Position numbers and translations under genes: made by a program | Source of the DNA: Raphanus sativus | Lineage: Eukaryota > Streptophyta > Magnoliopsida > Brassicales > Brassicaceae | NCBI RefSeq assembly: GCF_000801105.2 | Contig: NC_079515.1 | Location: 33,751,407 to 33,815,406, forward strand | DNA length: 64,000 nt | Direction of reading: 5' to 3' | In this document: in pieces, positions 22,901-36,019 of the stretch | Numbering within the stretch: position 1 is the stretch's first letter | Layout: every line of letters starts with the position of its first letter | The notes under the pieces: generated by a model | Told to the model about the DNA's origin: nothing | Seen by the model: only the letters and a program-made list of their open reading frames with translations | Database searches by the model: none

Positions 22901-25900
22901 CTATTGAAAGCAACCTGAAGAAGAAACAATGAGAGGCAGGGAATAGAGTGAACACTAAATATTAGCGAAGACAATGGGATATAAATCAAGGTACAGTAGA
23001 TATTGAAATTATAACGATAAAATTTTAGAATCGATTATTAGATCAGATCCGTCAAGGGTTTTCTCCCACTGCTAGAACCAGATCCAGAATAGGCATAGAA
23101 CTAAAAGTACATTCCATTAACATAAAGAGAGAATGGTGTTTAAAATTTTGACGTGTATCATGTGTATCACTTAGCTTTAATGATCATAGATAGCTTTAAC
23201 AATCTATATACCAAATGCACGAGAAAAATAGCTCAGATTAAAATCATTAAAACAGTGATTATTCAACGTAGAGTCAAATTTGTATGAAGCCGCTGCTGCA
23301 ACACCACAATAATAGTAAATTCGTGGTAAAGACTTACTTCCTTTGCTGCATCAGTAGTTTTGCAAACAAAAGTGGAGCCAAAAACATACTCCATGGCATT
23401 CTGCAAAAGACCATGATTCGATCGAAAAAGAAGTTGAAATTCATTTATCAGAATGGAATTGAAGATTATCAGCCATGGACATTATGATCTTCTTGAAAAC
23501 TTGATATAACGAGGATTACTTATCAGATACCTTTATATCCTGGCTATAACCGACTAAAGAAAGTGCCAGTTCTGCATTATCCTTCCCAACCTGAAAATAA
23601 ATAAAAAATTAGGAAAGAACAAAAAAAAAAGGATACTAAATATGGAAACACCAAAGAAAAATCCACATACCAATCTAGCAGTTGCTTGCTGCACTCTAGG
23701 CTGAACAACGTAAGATTGAATTTTGTTCAGAGGTATAATTGTAACTCTTCTCCTAAGAGCACCGTTTTGAAGGAGCTGTTTTCCAGTTTCTTCGGAGTCT
23801 ACAACAACATTATACAACTTCCCACCAGCAGTAACCTGAAAACAAGAAGCAAAGTGACTTCAGAAAATTGAAATACAACAATGCATATTGTGTAATGATA
23901 TGGTACCCAGTTACCTCCAACGCTGTCATTGAGTTCCTATCTTTTACTTTTATTAGTTTTGCGACCACACCTTTCACCTTTGATCGGTCAAAGTTTCTCA
24001 CAGGATCGCGGTAAGAGAACTGAACATTTGCTAATTGAGCTGATAAACCACGGACTTTATCTTCCAGCCTTTGCACAACTTCAAGTATAGATCCACGATC
24101 CTAAACGAATATTTCAGTTAGTGATGTATACTTAATGTAAAGATTGATAAAATCAACTAATGTGACCATGCTAACCTTCTCCAATGCTTCCATTTGACCC
24201 TCTTGAATAGGAAGAGATTCAAGTGCCTTTTTTACACGTTCCACATCACTTTTTCTAGTACCAAGTTCATTCTGAACTTCAACGGCTTCATCCTGTTTTG
24301 ACATTAACTGAGACTTTCTCTCCTTCAGCTCCTTTTCGCAGTGTCCTATTTTGGTTTTAAGCTGTTGCAACTCTGTTCCTGCTGTTCCGACAGCAATCTT
24401 CGCATCCCGTAGTTGATCTTCTAGGCATTTCTCTTCATCTCCGCTACTCTTACCAGCTAGTACGCCCTAATAACCAAGGGACACAAGTTAACACAAAACA
24501 AAAGAATATTATCTTGTAAGAAACGACAACATGTTTTTAGTGGTACTACCTGGTGCTCCTTTTCACATTCTTCCAATGTGGTGGAGAGTTCCTGGAATCT
24601 TCGTTTTAAGTCTGCCGCTCCTTCCTCAGACTTCTTCACAGCAGCGGCTCTCTCTTTTACGGATTTTTTCAACTCTTCTATATTGTGAACAATCTAGCAA
24701 AACCAAGTAGGAAGTTGTAGATGTCAGTAGCTGAGAATTTGTAACAGTTATAACAGCAACAGAAAAAAAAACATTTTCGTCATCCCTCTAACCTTTTCAG
24801 CATTCTCCTTTTCTCCCAGAAGGGTGTCCTCCTTATTATTAAGCTTAGATGACTCACGTGTCATTTCTTGAGACAGTGAATCCACTTTCTCGGACAAAGT
24901 TTTCACTTCTCCCCCCATGCTGGCTTCCTTTGCCCGAGTCAAATCCTTAATCTGTTTCTCAATACCCTTAATTTCCTCCTGCGCCTTTTCAGCTTCCTCG
25001 TCAATACTACCGAGCTTCCCCTTCATCTCTTCCACCCCATGAACAGCGCTGTCTCTAATCTTCTCCGCTTGAACATACTCAAAGGCAACGCAAAACCTCT
25101 TCAGCCGATCCAGCTCCGCGTTACCATTAGCCCACTGCATGTACTGCGCCTTCTCCTTCCTCAGTTTCTCCAAAGCCGGCAATATCTCGTGATCCAGAAG
25201 CTTGTTAATCTCGTCGACCTTGGTCTGCTTCTTCTCAAGCGTCTTCAGCGCAGCCTCTTTCTTGTTCTCGTACATCCTCGTCCCTGCAGCTTCCTCGAGC
25301 ATGGACAGAATCTCGGGAGGTTTCATGTTCAAGACTTTGGTGATACGCCCTTGCATGATGAGGAAGTGGGGGTTGTTGACGTTAAGCTGCACCGAGTGGA
25401 ATAGATTCTGGACTTGGTTTGGCTGCGCTAGCTTCCCGTTTATCAAATACTTGTTCCGCCCACCAACCACAATCTTCAAAACCAAAAAGGCAAACGTTAC
25501 AGTAATCAAACGAAAGCCACAAGCTTTACTATCCAAACTCAAATTCAAAGCTAGGGTCTAAAAATTAACTGACAAACAATTCTCAAATAAGGAAGAATTA
25601 ACACCAATTGGTAGATGAATTGAGTCGAATAAGGAAGAAGGAAACTCAAATTCTCAAAGCTAGGGTTTCAAATTAACTGACAAACAAAAGCAATTGGGAA
25701 GAAGGAAAAGCCCTTACTTGACGAGTGACGGTGATCTCGGGATGGTCCTCGTAGCCGAGAGGGCTTCGGTGTCTCTCGGAGTTGTCGAAGGTGACGGAGA
25801 CGGTGGCCTTGGTGATACCGGCCTGGCCTTGCTTGTAGACGAGCTCCTGGAGATTAGCGGCTCGGACCTGCTGGAGATTGGTGATGCCCAGGACGAAGCA

Positions 25901-26035
25901 GATTGAATCGAGGATGTTGGATTTTCCCGATCCGTTCAGACCTGTTATCGCGTTGAAGTGGGGATCGAAACCGGAGACGATCGTCCTCGTGGCGTATGAT
26001 TTGAATCCTTCGAGGCATATCTCCTTTATGTGCAT
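19914..26035 (-). CDS. SMC2: Condensin subunit SMC2 (CAP-E)
   Basis: Twenty exons on the minus strand: 26035-25718, 25473-24793, 24693-24550, 24466-24176, 24100-23915, 23835-23671, 23590-23531, 23400-23338, 22914-22823, 22700-22604, 22464-22348, 22227-22009, 21857-21717, 21636-21469, 21167-20983, 20877-20784, 20700-20612, 20517-20292, 20213-20139 and 20030-19914. They join in frame to 1175 aa, the length known for plant SMC2. Walker A is GLNGSGKS (32-39), the signature is LSGGQ (1083-1087) and Walker B LYILDE (1107-1112). Coiled coils flank a hinge in the middle (exons 5-10, around [17 protein letters not shown]). SMC2 pairs with SMC4 in condensin to compact mitotic and meiotic chromosomes. 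Nothing is broken. An E2F-type site lies upstream. Corresponds to At5g62410 by order. Confidence 0.96.
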
Positions 26036-26260
26036 CTTCTTTCCTTCTTCTTCTTCCCAAGAGTAGAAGAAACGATAAACCTTAGAAATGAAGCAAATTG
26101 GGAACCCGAAAGCAAGATGGAGCTTCGGTTCAATCGGAGTCGGAGATCGAAGGTTACAGTAAATTGAATCGTTGCGAGAGACTAATCTATGTGTGGATAT
26201 TATTAGGTGAGCCGATTTGGAATTTTGAAATGAGGGTTTTTGGATCTCTGAGCAAAAAGA

Positions 26261-26268
26261 GCGGGAAA
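26261..26268 (-). promoter_or_regulatory. E2F-type site upstream of SMC2
   Basis: TTTCCCGC on the gene's sense strand (GCGGGAAA on +), 226 bases before the SMC2 start codon. It matches the E2F consensus TTTSSCGC used by plant S-phase genes. Fits a chromosome-condensation gene but binding is inferred. Confidence 0.5.
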
Positions 26269-26338
26269 CTGAAAATTTGAACAGTTCTCAAACTAGCTAA
26301 ACACACCAGACGACTCAGAAGGTTACGATTCAGAAGGT

Positions 26339-26533
26339 TCAGTTCTCGGCCAAGCTGGTCACAGCATACTTATGCGCTGTTGGAATGTCAACTATTTTAG
26401 TTAGTAACTCACTACAACAGAGGTGCAGGTCGTGTGGCATGTTGAAGAGATGGTTCATGGAATTGAGATCAAGGACCACTAGTGCATTCACAAAATTTTC
26501 TCGAGAGTTTGCAAGAACAACTAAGAGAATCAT
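26339..26533 (-). pseudogene. Unidentified gene fragment between SMC2 and RPS20
   Basis: A minus-strand frame of about 64 codons with protein-like composition (NALVVLDLNSMNHLFNMP, then LHLCCSELLTKIVDIPTAHK) ending at a stop at 26339. There is no upstream continuation or start context, so it may be a decayed exon captured from another gene. I cannot assign a family. Confidence 0.3.
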
Positions 26534-26711
26534 ACAATTTCGTGTACAAGCGCGTTCTTATAATCTCAAATTTTGATAGATTGTAAATAACAAACTCTGG
26601 AAAGAAAATATCTCCTCAGCTAAAGAGCTAAAGTTTCACTACAACAAAAACATTGGTTTCATCCAGATCAACCGGAGACAGAGAAAGTAATAGATTCTTG
26701 TTTCTTGCAAT

Positions 26712-27660
<949 letters not shown>

Positions 27661-27794
27661 GTAGGCCATTAAGTTATAGCCCAGGTAACTGGTCTGAGCC
27701 TGGGACATTTACATGGGGGATAGACAGTTGGAGGGGTTGTTAATTAAGGAGTTACCTCATATGATTTACCCATTCCAATACTTTAGCTTAGTTA

Positions 27795-28486
27795 GAGCAT
27801 CTCCAACCCAACCTCAAATCCTCTAATTTTGAGGTTTTTGTCATTCCAACCCAACCTCAAATCCTCAAATTTTGAGGTTTTGAATAGTGACACCTCAAAT
27901 TTGAGGTTTCACTATTCAAAACCTTAAAACTACTATTTATTTTCTTTTTAGTCCTTACAATTATTTTCTTTCACAAATACATCTACTAACTTATTTACAC
28001 TAATTTAAACACACCAAAATAAAATAAAAATAGAATAAATATTACATAACATTAAAATAAAATTCACACAAATATAAATGTATATTAAATAAAAGTCACA
28101 CAAAATAAAATACATTAAACAAACTAAACATAAATTAAAAAAAATTATATAAATATTTAAATATACATATTTTACAAGGGGTAACAAAATACCGGAATTT
28201 ATTGGCTAACCAGTATGTGTGTTGTTTAATTATATATGTAATTTATATTATTTATATTATATAAAATTATAATATTGTGTGGTGTATAATAAATTAAAAG
28301 TATGTTTTATATGTATTTGTGAAGTTTTATCATTATTAGTAATTTAATTAATATCAAGGACTATAGTCTAAATAAATAAACTTTTAAAGATTTCTTTTGA
28401 GGTTTCATGGTTGGAGTAATGAATCCTCAAATCCTTATTTTAAGGTTTTGCTCCCTTTAAAATAAGGTCTTGGATTGGAGATGCTT
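27795..28486. mobile_element. PIF/Harbinger-type MITE, 692 bp
   Basis: Terminal inverted repeats GAGCATCTCCAACC and, at the other end, the complement of AAGCATCTCCAATCC, are flanked on both sides by TTA (27792-27794 and 28487-28489), the TWA target duplication of PIF/Harbinger elements. Subterminal copies of ccaacccaacctcaaatcct and tttgaggttt are repeated. The centre is AT-rich without coding. It lies about 320 bases upstream of RPS20. Confidence 0.75.
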
Positions 28487-28489
28487 TTA

Positions 28490-29140
28490 GAAAGTCAGCC
28501 GAACGCGTACGATTATTTTTTGTAGTGTGGCTCACGTGATAAAAACCAAGCCCAGTCTGCCATCTACTTCTTTTACCAGGCTGCGTAATCCCACCGAAAA
28601 GATTCTCTTGTCGCTATTATCTTCACACGCTTCAGGGACATCTTCTTCTTCTTTTTTTGTCAACATCTTCATCTTTTTTATAGGTCTAGGGGATACGTAT
28701 TCTATTTTTTATGGTGTTCAGAGAAAAAGGAAATTTACAAACACTTTAATTTAAAAAGAACTTTAAAAGTACGTAATGAGAAACATTCTTGTATACAACT
28801 CATTTTCCTACTATTATACCGTCTAATATAGGCATCAGAAGCTTAATTCGAAAATTGAAATTTCAAAAACCGTGGAAATGGCGAACCGGAATTGCGGATT
28901 TGAAGGTGTCAAATTAGCCCATGAGGCCCACTTGCTTTTTTGACTGTCTCTCGTCCCATCTTCGTAAAACTCAAAGAATTTGTCGTCTTCTCCGTTCGAC
29001 ATCTTCATCATCATAAACTAGGACAAATCAAAAGAGCTTTTGTTTCTTACTTACACACTAGGCAATAGGCATCAATATCATTATTACATTTCAACACCAG
29101 ACTCACTCGTGACCTGATTCGCTTACCAAAACTAACAACC
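28490..29140. other. BAG7 upstream region
   Basis: No gene seen. It includes the promoter and 5' leader of BAG7. I did not find a clear TATA box in the expected place. Confidence 0.4.
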
Positions 29141-30818
29141 ATGAGCTGGATTCGTAGACTCGATCTCATCGATCCGTACTACTACACATGTTCTCCTCTC
29201 ATCGTCCGAGAAACCTCCATTGTCGAACCTTCATCATTCTTCATCCACGACGCCGAAGAAGATGTTGAAGATCTCGCTTTCCCTTTCGGATTGTCATCGC
29301 CTTCCCCACTCGATCTATTCGAAACCGTGACGGATGTGGTCAGGGTGGAGAGATATCCGCCGTCTTGCAAGTACCAGCTGGTTCGACGGAGGGTGGAGCC
29401 GGAGTATCCTCTGCAGTATCTCTGCGACCGAGTTTCCGAGCTGGAGACTAAGTTCGAGCGCTTGGTCGTCGGTCCCAAGGGGCGTGGTGGTGGTGATTCC
29501 GACAGGAAGTACAAGGTGACGAAGGAGATCAAGGGGTCCGGGGAGAGGAAGTACAAATGGGAGGCGGAGATTCAAGGGCCGCCGGGGAGGAAGTACAAGG
29601 TTGAGGCGGAGATGGAGGGAGGAGGGACGGAGAAGAAGTACAAGTGGGAAGCTGAGTTTGAAGGTTCTGGTGAGCGGAAGTACACGTGGTCGACGGAGAT
29701 CAAAGGCGGGAAAATAAAGGATGTCGTTGCTCTCAAGAAGGCCAAGGCCAAAGCTGCTGAGGCGGAGAGTAAGAAGAAGAAGAAAAGTTACAATTGGACG
29801 ACGGAGTTGAAGTCTGAGAGAGAGAACGGAGAGATGCAGCACACTTACACGATCAAAGCTTCAACTGGAGGCGAGAAGAAGGATAAGGTGAAGAAGAACA
29901 AGAAGAAGGAGAAGCCACGTGTTGTAGTGATCGAGGAGGATGAAGAAGAAGAAGAAGAAGAACATGGAGCCATCCTTCTCAGGAAGGTATCATCTATTTA
30001 TATTGTCTCTTTTGCTTTTACTCTCTTTGTATGCATTCTGAACTGTATGATTAAGACATTTAATTCTCTGGTGTGTATTAATTAGTTTATAAACTTGTCT
30101 GAAAATAGTAGTTTGATTTTGATTGAGATTGGTGTGTTCAAATGTTGAACCTTTACGTGCGTAAGTGGTGATACTAAGTTTAATATATCTCAATGGTTGT
30201 GGTTACAAAGGCGTATGCTCGAAGAAGTGGAGCCGTTAGGACCAAGAAGGGCAAGAACAAGGAGATGCCTCCTGAATACGCGGCTGCGATGATCCAGAGG
30301 GCTTTCAGAGCTTATCTGATCCGCCGCTCAAAAGCACTACGTGCTCTTCGTGACCTAGCTATCGCCAAGACCAAACTGAAGGAGCTAAGAGCTTCGTTTC
30401 ACAACTTCAACTACCGTCGCGTGATCTCTCGTGATGCAGAGGAGCGCCAGAAGTTCTCTGAAAAGATCATTGTCCTCCTCCTCACTGTTGATGCCATAGA
30501 GGTAGTACTTCTTACTGTTTTGCTCTTTAGTGACATCAAGCTAGACAGTTTTTTTTTTTTTTTAAAGGTGTTGAGTGTTAAGAACCTTTGGGACTTGTTT
30601 GTTTTGGGTATCAGGGAGTTGATGTGATGGTTCGAGGAGCAAAGAGATCAATGGTGGATGAGCTGGAAGCAATGCTGGAGGTTGTAGACCCGCAACCGCA
30701 GGGGAAATCATTGTCGATGAGGAGAAGAACATTTGATATGCCAGACAGTTTGATCCGCAATGAAATCGCAGAGGGAGTGACTCAGATTGTGCAACTGCTT
30801 GAAACTGAAGAAGAGTGA
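29141..30818 (+). CDS. BAG7: BAG7 co-chaperone (IQ and BAG domains)
   Basis: Three exons, 29141-29986, 30211-30501 and 30615-30818, give 446 aa, the length known for Arabidopsis BAG7. After an N-terminal region with no clear signal peptide come repeated K-Y-x-W/V-x-x-E modules (about residues 123-240), lysine-rich and acidic tracts (245-275), an IQ motif (AAAMIQRAFRAYLIRRSKAL, near 305-325) and a BAG domain in the C-terminal third. BAG7 is an ER-associated Hsp70 partner needed for the unfolded-protein response and heat tolerance, and the IQ motif binds calmodulin. Acts by regulating BiP-type chaperones. Collinear with At5g62390. Confidence 0.95.
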
Positions 30819-32028
30819 TGGAACTATGTGTGTACGTGATTCAGAGGCTTGTTTTGTTGTGTCTTGGAATAATTAATTAGCCTCTTTTTGTTTTGCTTAG
30901 TGTCTTGAGAATGTTTCTAATTATGGAGAGAACAAAAATAGTGGGTGTGTCTGTTTATCAGTCTCATTCCTCGAATCTTCTCTCTTGTGTCTTCGTAGTG
31001 TGTTTTGTTCTATCAATTTATGTGTTGCCAAACCTTGTAGACTCTTGTTTCTCAAATTGCTTATGTTTGATTCTGCTTGTGTTATTGTTTTGATTTGTGT
31101 GTTCTTGAGTTATTTGAATGATGGCACACGTTTCTTTGGGTGTATTTATTAACATATAAGTAGGCATAAGCATTTAACCGGATACTGGAATCTAACCCGA
31201 ATCGATCCGGAATCTAACCCGAATCGATCCGAAGCGAAGTAACAAAGAAGTAAAAAAATACATGAACAGTATTAAGTTAGCCGATATTAGATATCCAAAC
31301 CGGAACGGATTATCTCCAAATTCATATCCGAAAAGCGAAAATAACCGATAATATGTATTTTTAATTTTTTATTTTTAATTTATTTTTCTCATTTTATTCA
31401 AACTATTTATATTATTACTACATATGGTTTAGGATTAAATAATATACATTTGATTGTAGACAAAGTGATTTGGTATTCATTTAAAATGTATGTTAAACTT
31501 TTGTTTTATATATTTATAAAAGTTGCATCAAAAATTTCAAAACAACAACCAAAACTATTAATCGTCTAACCTATTAAAAATAGAAAATCAATTAAGTTCG
31601 TTATAAATTTTAAAGTACAAGAAATTTGAATACGAAAGATTTGATTTTTTTCTTCAAAATTTAAATATCTGAACCCGGCTTGATCAAACCCGAATTAAAT
31701 TATCCGAACCTGATTCGGTATGTAAAATACTATAACTTGTTCTAGACCCTGCTATTGAAATATTCGATCAAAATCCGAAGGGATATCCAAACGTTTGGCT
31801 GTACATGGCCACATTTAGAAATAATTATAGTCTTTGTTTATATATTTCATAAAACTATAAAGTTACACCGAGTAACAAACACGCTATAAATTTTACATAA
31901 TAAATAAACAATTTTGTATAAAATTATAATTAGTAACCGTTAAGACACGCCTATGATGTAATCAATAAGCATGAGCCTCAGTTTAATGATAATCAGGCAT
32001 TCGGATTCACACACGTTTAGGATGGAAC
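30819..32028. other. Intergenic with a degenerate transposon-like repeat
   Basis: Between 31170 and 31810 the sequence is full of cccgaat/ccgaa units, including a 23-bp unit repeated directly at about 31188-31232 (gaatctaacccgaatcgatc). Such sequences are common degenerate transposon remnants in Brassicaceae. No coding seen and ends could not be set. Confidence 0.5.
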
Positions 32029-33212
32029 TTATGCGTGTGTGTTTTGAGACCAAGAGTAGAAGGAACATGGAGAAGAAGGCGATGCGTTCATTGAAACCAT
32101 TGTTGCTTGCTCTTCAGAGAGATGAAATGTTTCATTCGAAGAATTATCAGATGGGACTTTGTTAACCTCTTCGTCTTCTTGGCTCATGATCAGCTGAGAA
32201 GCAACAAACTTGTCAAGAGTTTGCCAATCCATCACTTGATCATTATGGTCACCATTGAGTAGTAATCCTGACTGATGCTGATGATCAGTGTTTGTGTTCA
32301 TCATAATCATATGATCATCATCATTAGTAATAACTTGACCATGATCAACTTCATCGTCTCCTTGCATTAATGTGGTTGGTGTTGCGTTGATAGTGCTTAG
32401 CACAGCAACATAAGGGTCGTTACCATTATGTTGTAATGATGATGATGATGAGGCCTGAAACATTCTTGGACTCTCTAGATCGGGAAGATGGTAGTAGTTA
32501 CCATTAGCGACATCCATTTGCTGCACGAACCAATTGGAATCAAGGCCTGATGATGATGATCCCATCATTGTTCTTGGATTGCTGTAATTCATCATCGTCG
32601 TCAGTTTCTTCTTGAAAGCGCGACAAACCACCCATCCTTCCTCATGAGGTGGTCCATTTTCATCGGTCTCAAGACGATATTCATGCATTATCCAATCGGA
32701 TTTCTGACCATTTGGGGCTCGACCTTTGTAAAACACAAGAGTCTTTCTCATGCCCACAAGCTCTTGCTTCGAGTATATGGCCTTATCTCGACCCGTTGCT
32801 TTCCAAAATCCTGACCCCGTTGCTCTATTGGTTCGTGTCCCTGTTGGGTACTTTTTGTCCTTGTGGCTAAAGAAATACCATTCCCTCTCTTCTCCTGTTC
32901 CTCTTCCACATAACTCTGTATAGATAATAAGACATAATAGACTATAAAGTGTGAGCTATTAATATATACTAACATATAAGTAACACGAATGTGAAATATA
33001 TATTGTCAGTTAATTCATATGAACCTTTAACAACTAATGTTGGAATGCATACCCTGAATGTCCCATGGCTCGATTTTGTAAAGATCAACATCTTTGATAA
33101 CATCAACTTGCATCCCGGGGAATGCAACTTTCTTCTTAAGGTAATAGTCAACGAGTTCTTCATCGGTCGGATGAAATCGGTAACCGGGAGGAATGAATGA
33201 GAGACTCTCCAT
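32029..33212 (-). CDS. VND6: NAC transcription factor VND6 (vascular-related NAC domain)
   Basis: Two minus-strand exons, 33212-33053 and 32915-32029, give 348 aa, equal to Arabidopsis VND6. The NAC domain (about 6-156) shows subdomains A to [64 protein letters not shown] and WIMHEYRLE. The C-terminal half is Ser/Asn/His/Asp-rich with the WQ-type activation motif [13 protein letters not shown] at about 283. VND6 switches on secondary-wall and cell-death genes to form metaxylem vessels. Much of the NAC domain is in one exon: the intron often found after the WKATGRDK region is absent. Collinear with At5g62380. Confidence 0.94.
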
Positions 33213-35676
33213 CTGATCTTTTTACAAAATAATTTTCTGCAATGTGGCAATATGTAGCATATACTTTATCATCAAAGCTGAATAGAAAAATATATATGTA
33301 GCTAATGTGAAATCAAGTATTCAAGCAAGTATACATAGAGATGATGTGTTCTAATTTTCCAAACACGTAATTATGCTTTAGAGTATATATTTAATCAATT
33401 TCATCATGAAAAAGGTTTTTTCTTGTTTCTTTTCTTTTCATAACAATTTACGTTTGAATACTCATAATATCTCGATTTAACCAAATTCCACGCATAACAT
33501 GTTTAAGAAAACAAATCATGATATGCATGGTTTTAAGCTAGTAGTTAACTTTCCATAATGTGCGTGGACGAACCATTATTACTTCCCATCTTTTATTTTT
33601 TCCCCATTTATGCACTATATATTTGATGAAAATGTTATTAAAAAGGAGGAAAAAAATAACAATGATATCATTTTAAAATAACTCTACGTGATATAAGTAC
33701 TGAACATCACATACTTTACAACAAAAGAAGAAAAACAATGTAGTCGCCTCTTGTCCTTTAAATAAAAAAAGGAAGAAAATAGTTATACTTATAACCTAAG
33801 ATCTTTTGTACTAAAGTTAAATATTTAGTGATATTGTAACATCAGAAAACTAGAAACCATACATGACTCGATATACTGAAATAAACTTACTTGAATGTTC
33901 TTCTTATATATGCGAGATTTATAAGAATTTTAGATTGGGTTCTTCTCTTGGTTCCTCGTAAACTTGGACAAAGAGACAAAAACGTTTTGTCTTGTTTATG
34001 TTGTTGAGATCATGAAAGACCGAGTATTCCGATATTGGCGGATTCTCTAGGCTTATATGAACCCATATATATAGGCACATGTAAATGTAAACAAAGACAA
34101 AAACTTTCATGATGCAAAAGGAAATGTGCTTTCTATTTTTTTTTGTGATTTTTTAATTCCATTCTTTCTTAGGAGAAGATTCTGTTTAGATTTTTGGGAG
34201 TCTTTAATTATAACTTAGCTATCACTCTCAACCTGAAGTGTTGAATAAGTTTTCACTTTCTATGTGTGTGTGATAGAGAAGTAATATGATCTTTTAGAAC
34301 TATATCTACCAACTATTGAATGCGACATCTTCATATAAGTACCTTTGCTTAATTTATTGAAGAAATTTTACCGCGGCTCGGCGTTTAGGGCGTTACGGTC
34401 ACCGTGGCCACAATAATTACATTTTGTGTTGTGGTTGGGTGGTGGTGAGATCAGACCGCCTCAAAAGGAAAAAATAGTTATAAGCACTACAATTTTGGGG
34501 GGGTCATCAACCAGACGTTACGTTTTGGACGATTTAAGACCCAAATATATTCAAATATAAGTAGTTATTTTAAACAACTATAGAAAATACTATAGAAAGA
34601 AACAACTATATATAGAAAATACTGCTTTAATTTTTGAACGTTTTTGACGATCACATAAGTATACTAATTTGTTTACCTTTATCCACTGCGTTTCTTTTCC
34701 TGTGTTGATGTTACTCAAATATCACTACACTATACACTCTTGGATTAAACTAACTAATCCCTACTTCTTTGTTGACCGTCCATATATAACACCAATATAA
34801 TATGCTGCTCATGTTAGGTTACTAGATTTGTTTGGTGAAATTGATACGCATGATCTTTTATTATTTTTAATAGTCAATGCATTGATTTAGTCTGTCTTAT
34901 TAAGTTTTCTGTGTCTTGATGCCTTGGTGAATAGATGTTGCAGCAGCAACAACGACAAAAATATTTGGATACAAAGTGTTTATATGATCAAACATTAGTA
35001 AGTTTGTAAGACTGTACTATTTGATTTACTACTTACAGAAAATATTCCAAAATACTTACAATATCTTCAACTATCGAATTTGATTAATTAACTGTTGAAC
35101 AAAAAAAAAGAATTCCATTAAATAACTTTTACAAGTTGGTAGGAAATTGTTTTGGAAAAAAAATGTTTTTTCTTCGCGAGCTCAAACTTAAGATTCTAGA
35201 CGAAATGTGAACTTTCAATACATGATATTCTAAGAAACATAAACTGAAGTGAAGTTGAGAAAAAAAAAACAGGAAAATAGTTTTTGTAAAAACAGAAATA
35301 GTAAAATAATCAAATAGAATCAGTAATAAAATAACGTGGCGTAACATGAGTGGTTACGTAATAACACAGGCAACATCATCACGGCGAGAAAGCTCCTTAT
35401 CGCATTCTGTGCTGGCCCCTCCTTAACACTCTTTTGTCCTACCAGAGTTCTCATATTTATCGTTCTCTCACGGTTCTCTTTTTTTTTTTGTAACTGTCTT
35501 TCTCTCACGGTTCTCTTACATACAATGATACAAGTATACAACTTAATATGGAACGAAATTATAGTAAACTATAAAAGTACAGACAAATACAGTGTGGAGT
35601 TATTTGAAATCGAATATTATTGATAAAATTGTAAGGAAATCATGTGTATAGCATGTTAATGCATGTCTGAAATTAT
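33213..35676. other. VND6 upstream region and intergenic DNA
   Basis: No credible gene. A locally GC-richer patch at 34370-34560 (accgcggctcggcg, gcgttacggtcaccgtggcc, then ccagacgttacg) looks like a decayed DNA-transposon end but I could not find a partner terminus. Confidence 0.4.
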
Positions 35677-35681
35677 ATACT

Positions 35682-36019
35682 TGATGTAGATAGATATTTG
35701 AAAATATTCCAAATATCTTATTATTGTTTTTATTAATTATTTTAGATAATTATATTTAATATTTTAGGGTTTTATGGTTTTATATATATAGCCGCCGGCT
35801 TATGGTTGTATTCAGTTTATGATTTGATTAATAAAAGTTAAGAGTTTTCTCTTTTGTTCCTTGTTTTCGGTAGATCATTGGTGATCTCAACGAATTTAAG
35901 AAGACATTAATCTTAGGCATTCTTAGACTAAATAAGATCATTGTGATTATCCTAGTTTTCCGGGTATTCTCAGAATCAACGGATCTCTAGTCATATCCTT
36001 ATAAGCTTCCGCTACATCA
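35682..36019 (+). repeat. 5' LTR of the TRIM
   Basis: 338 bp, TGATGTAG to CTACATCA. Contains TATATATA at about 35787 and an AATAAAAG stretch, plausible promoter and polyadenylation signals for the element. Confidence 0.92.

Noticed and set aside
25039..25561. Two long plus-strand frames opposite SMC2 exon 2
   Set aside because: They are shadows of the conserved minus-strand coiled-coil exon; composition is the mirror of SMC2 codons.
29182..29842. Minus-strand frames of 124 and 175 codons opposite BAG7 exon 1
   Set aside because: They are open only because the KYKWEAE-type repeats and lysine tracts read as leucine-rich sequence on the other strand. BAG7 is clearly the gene.
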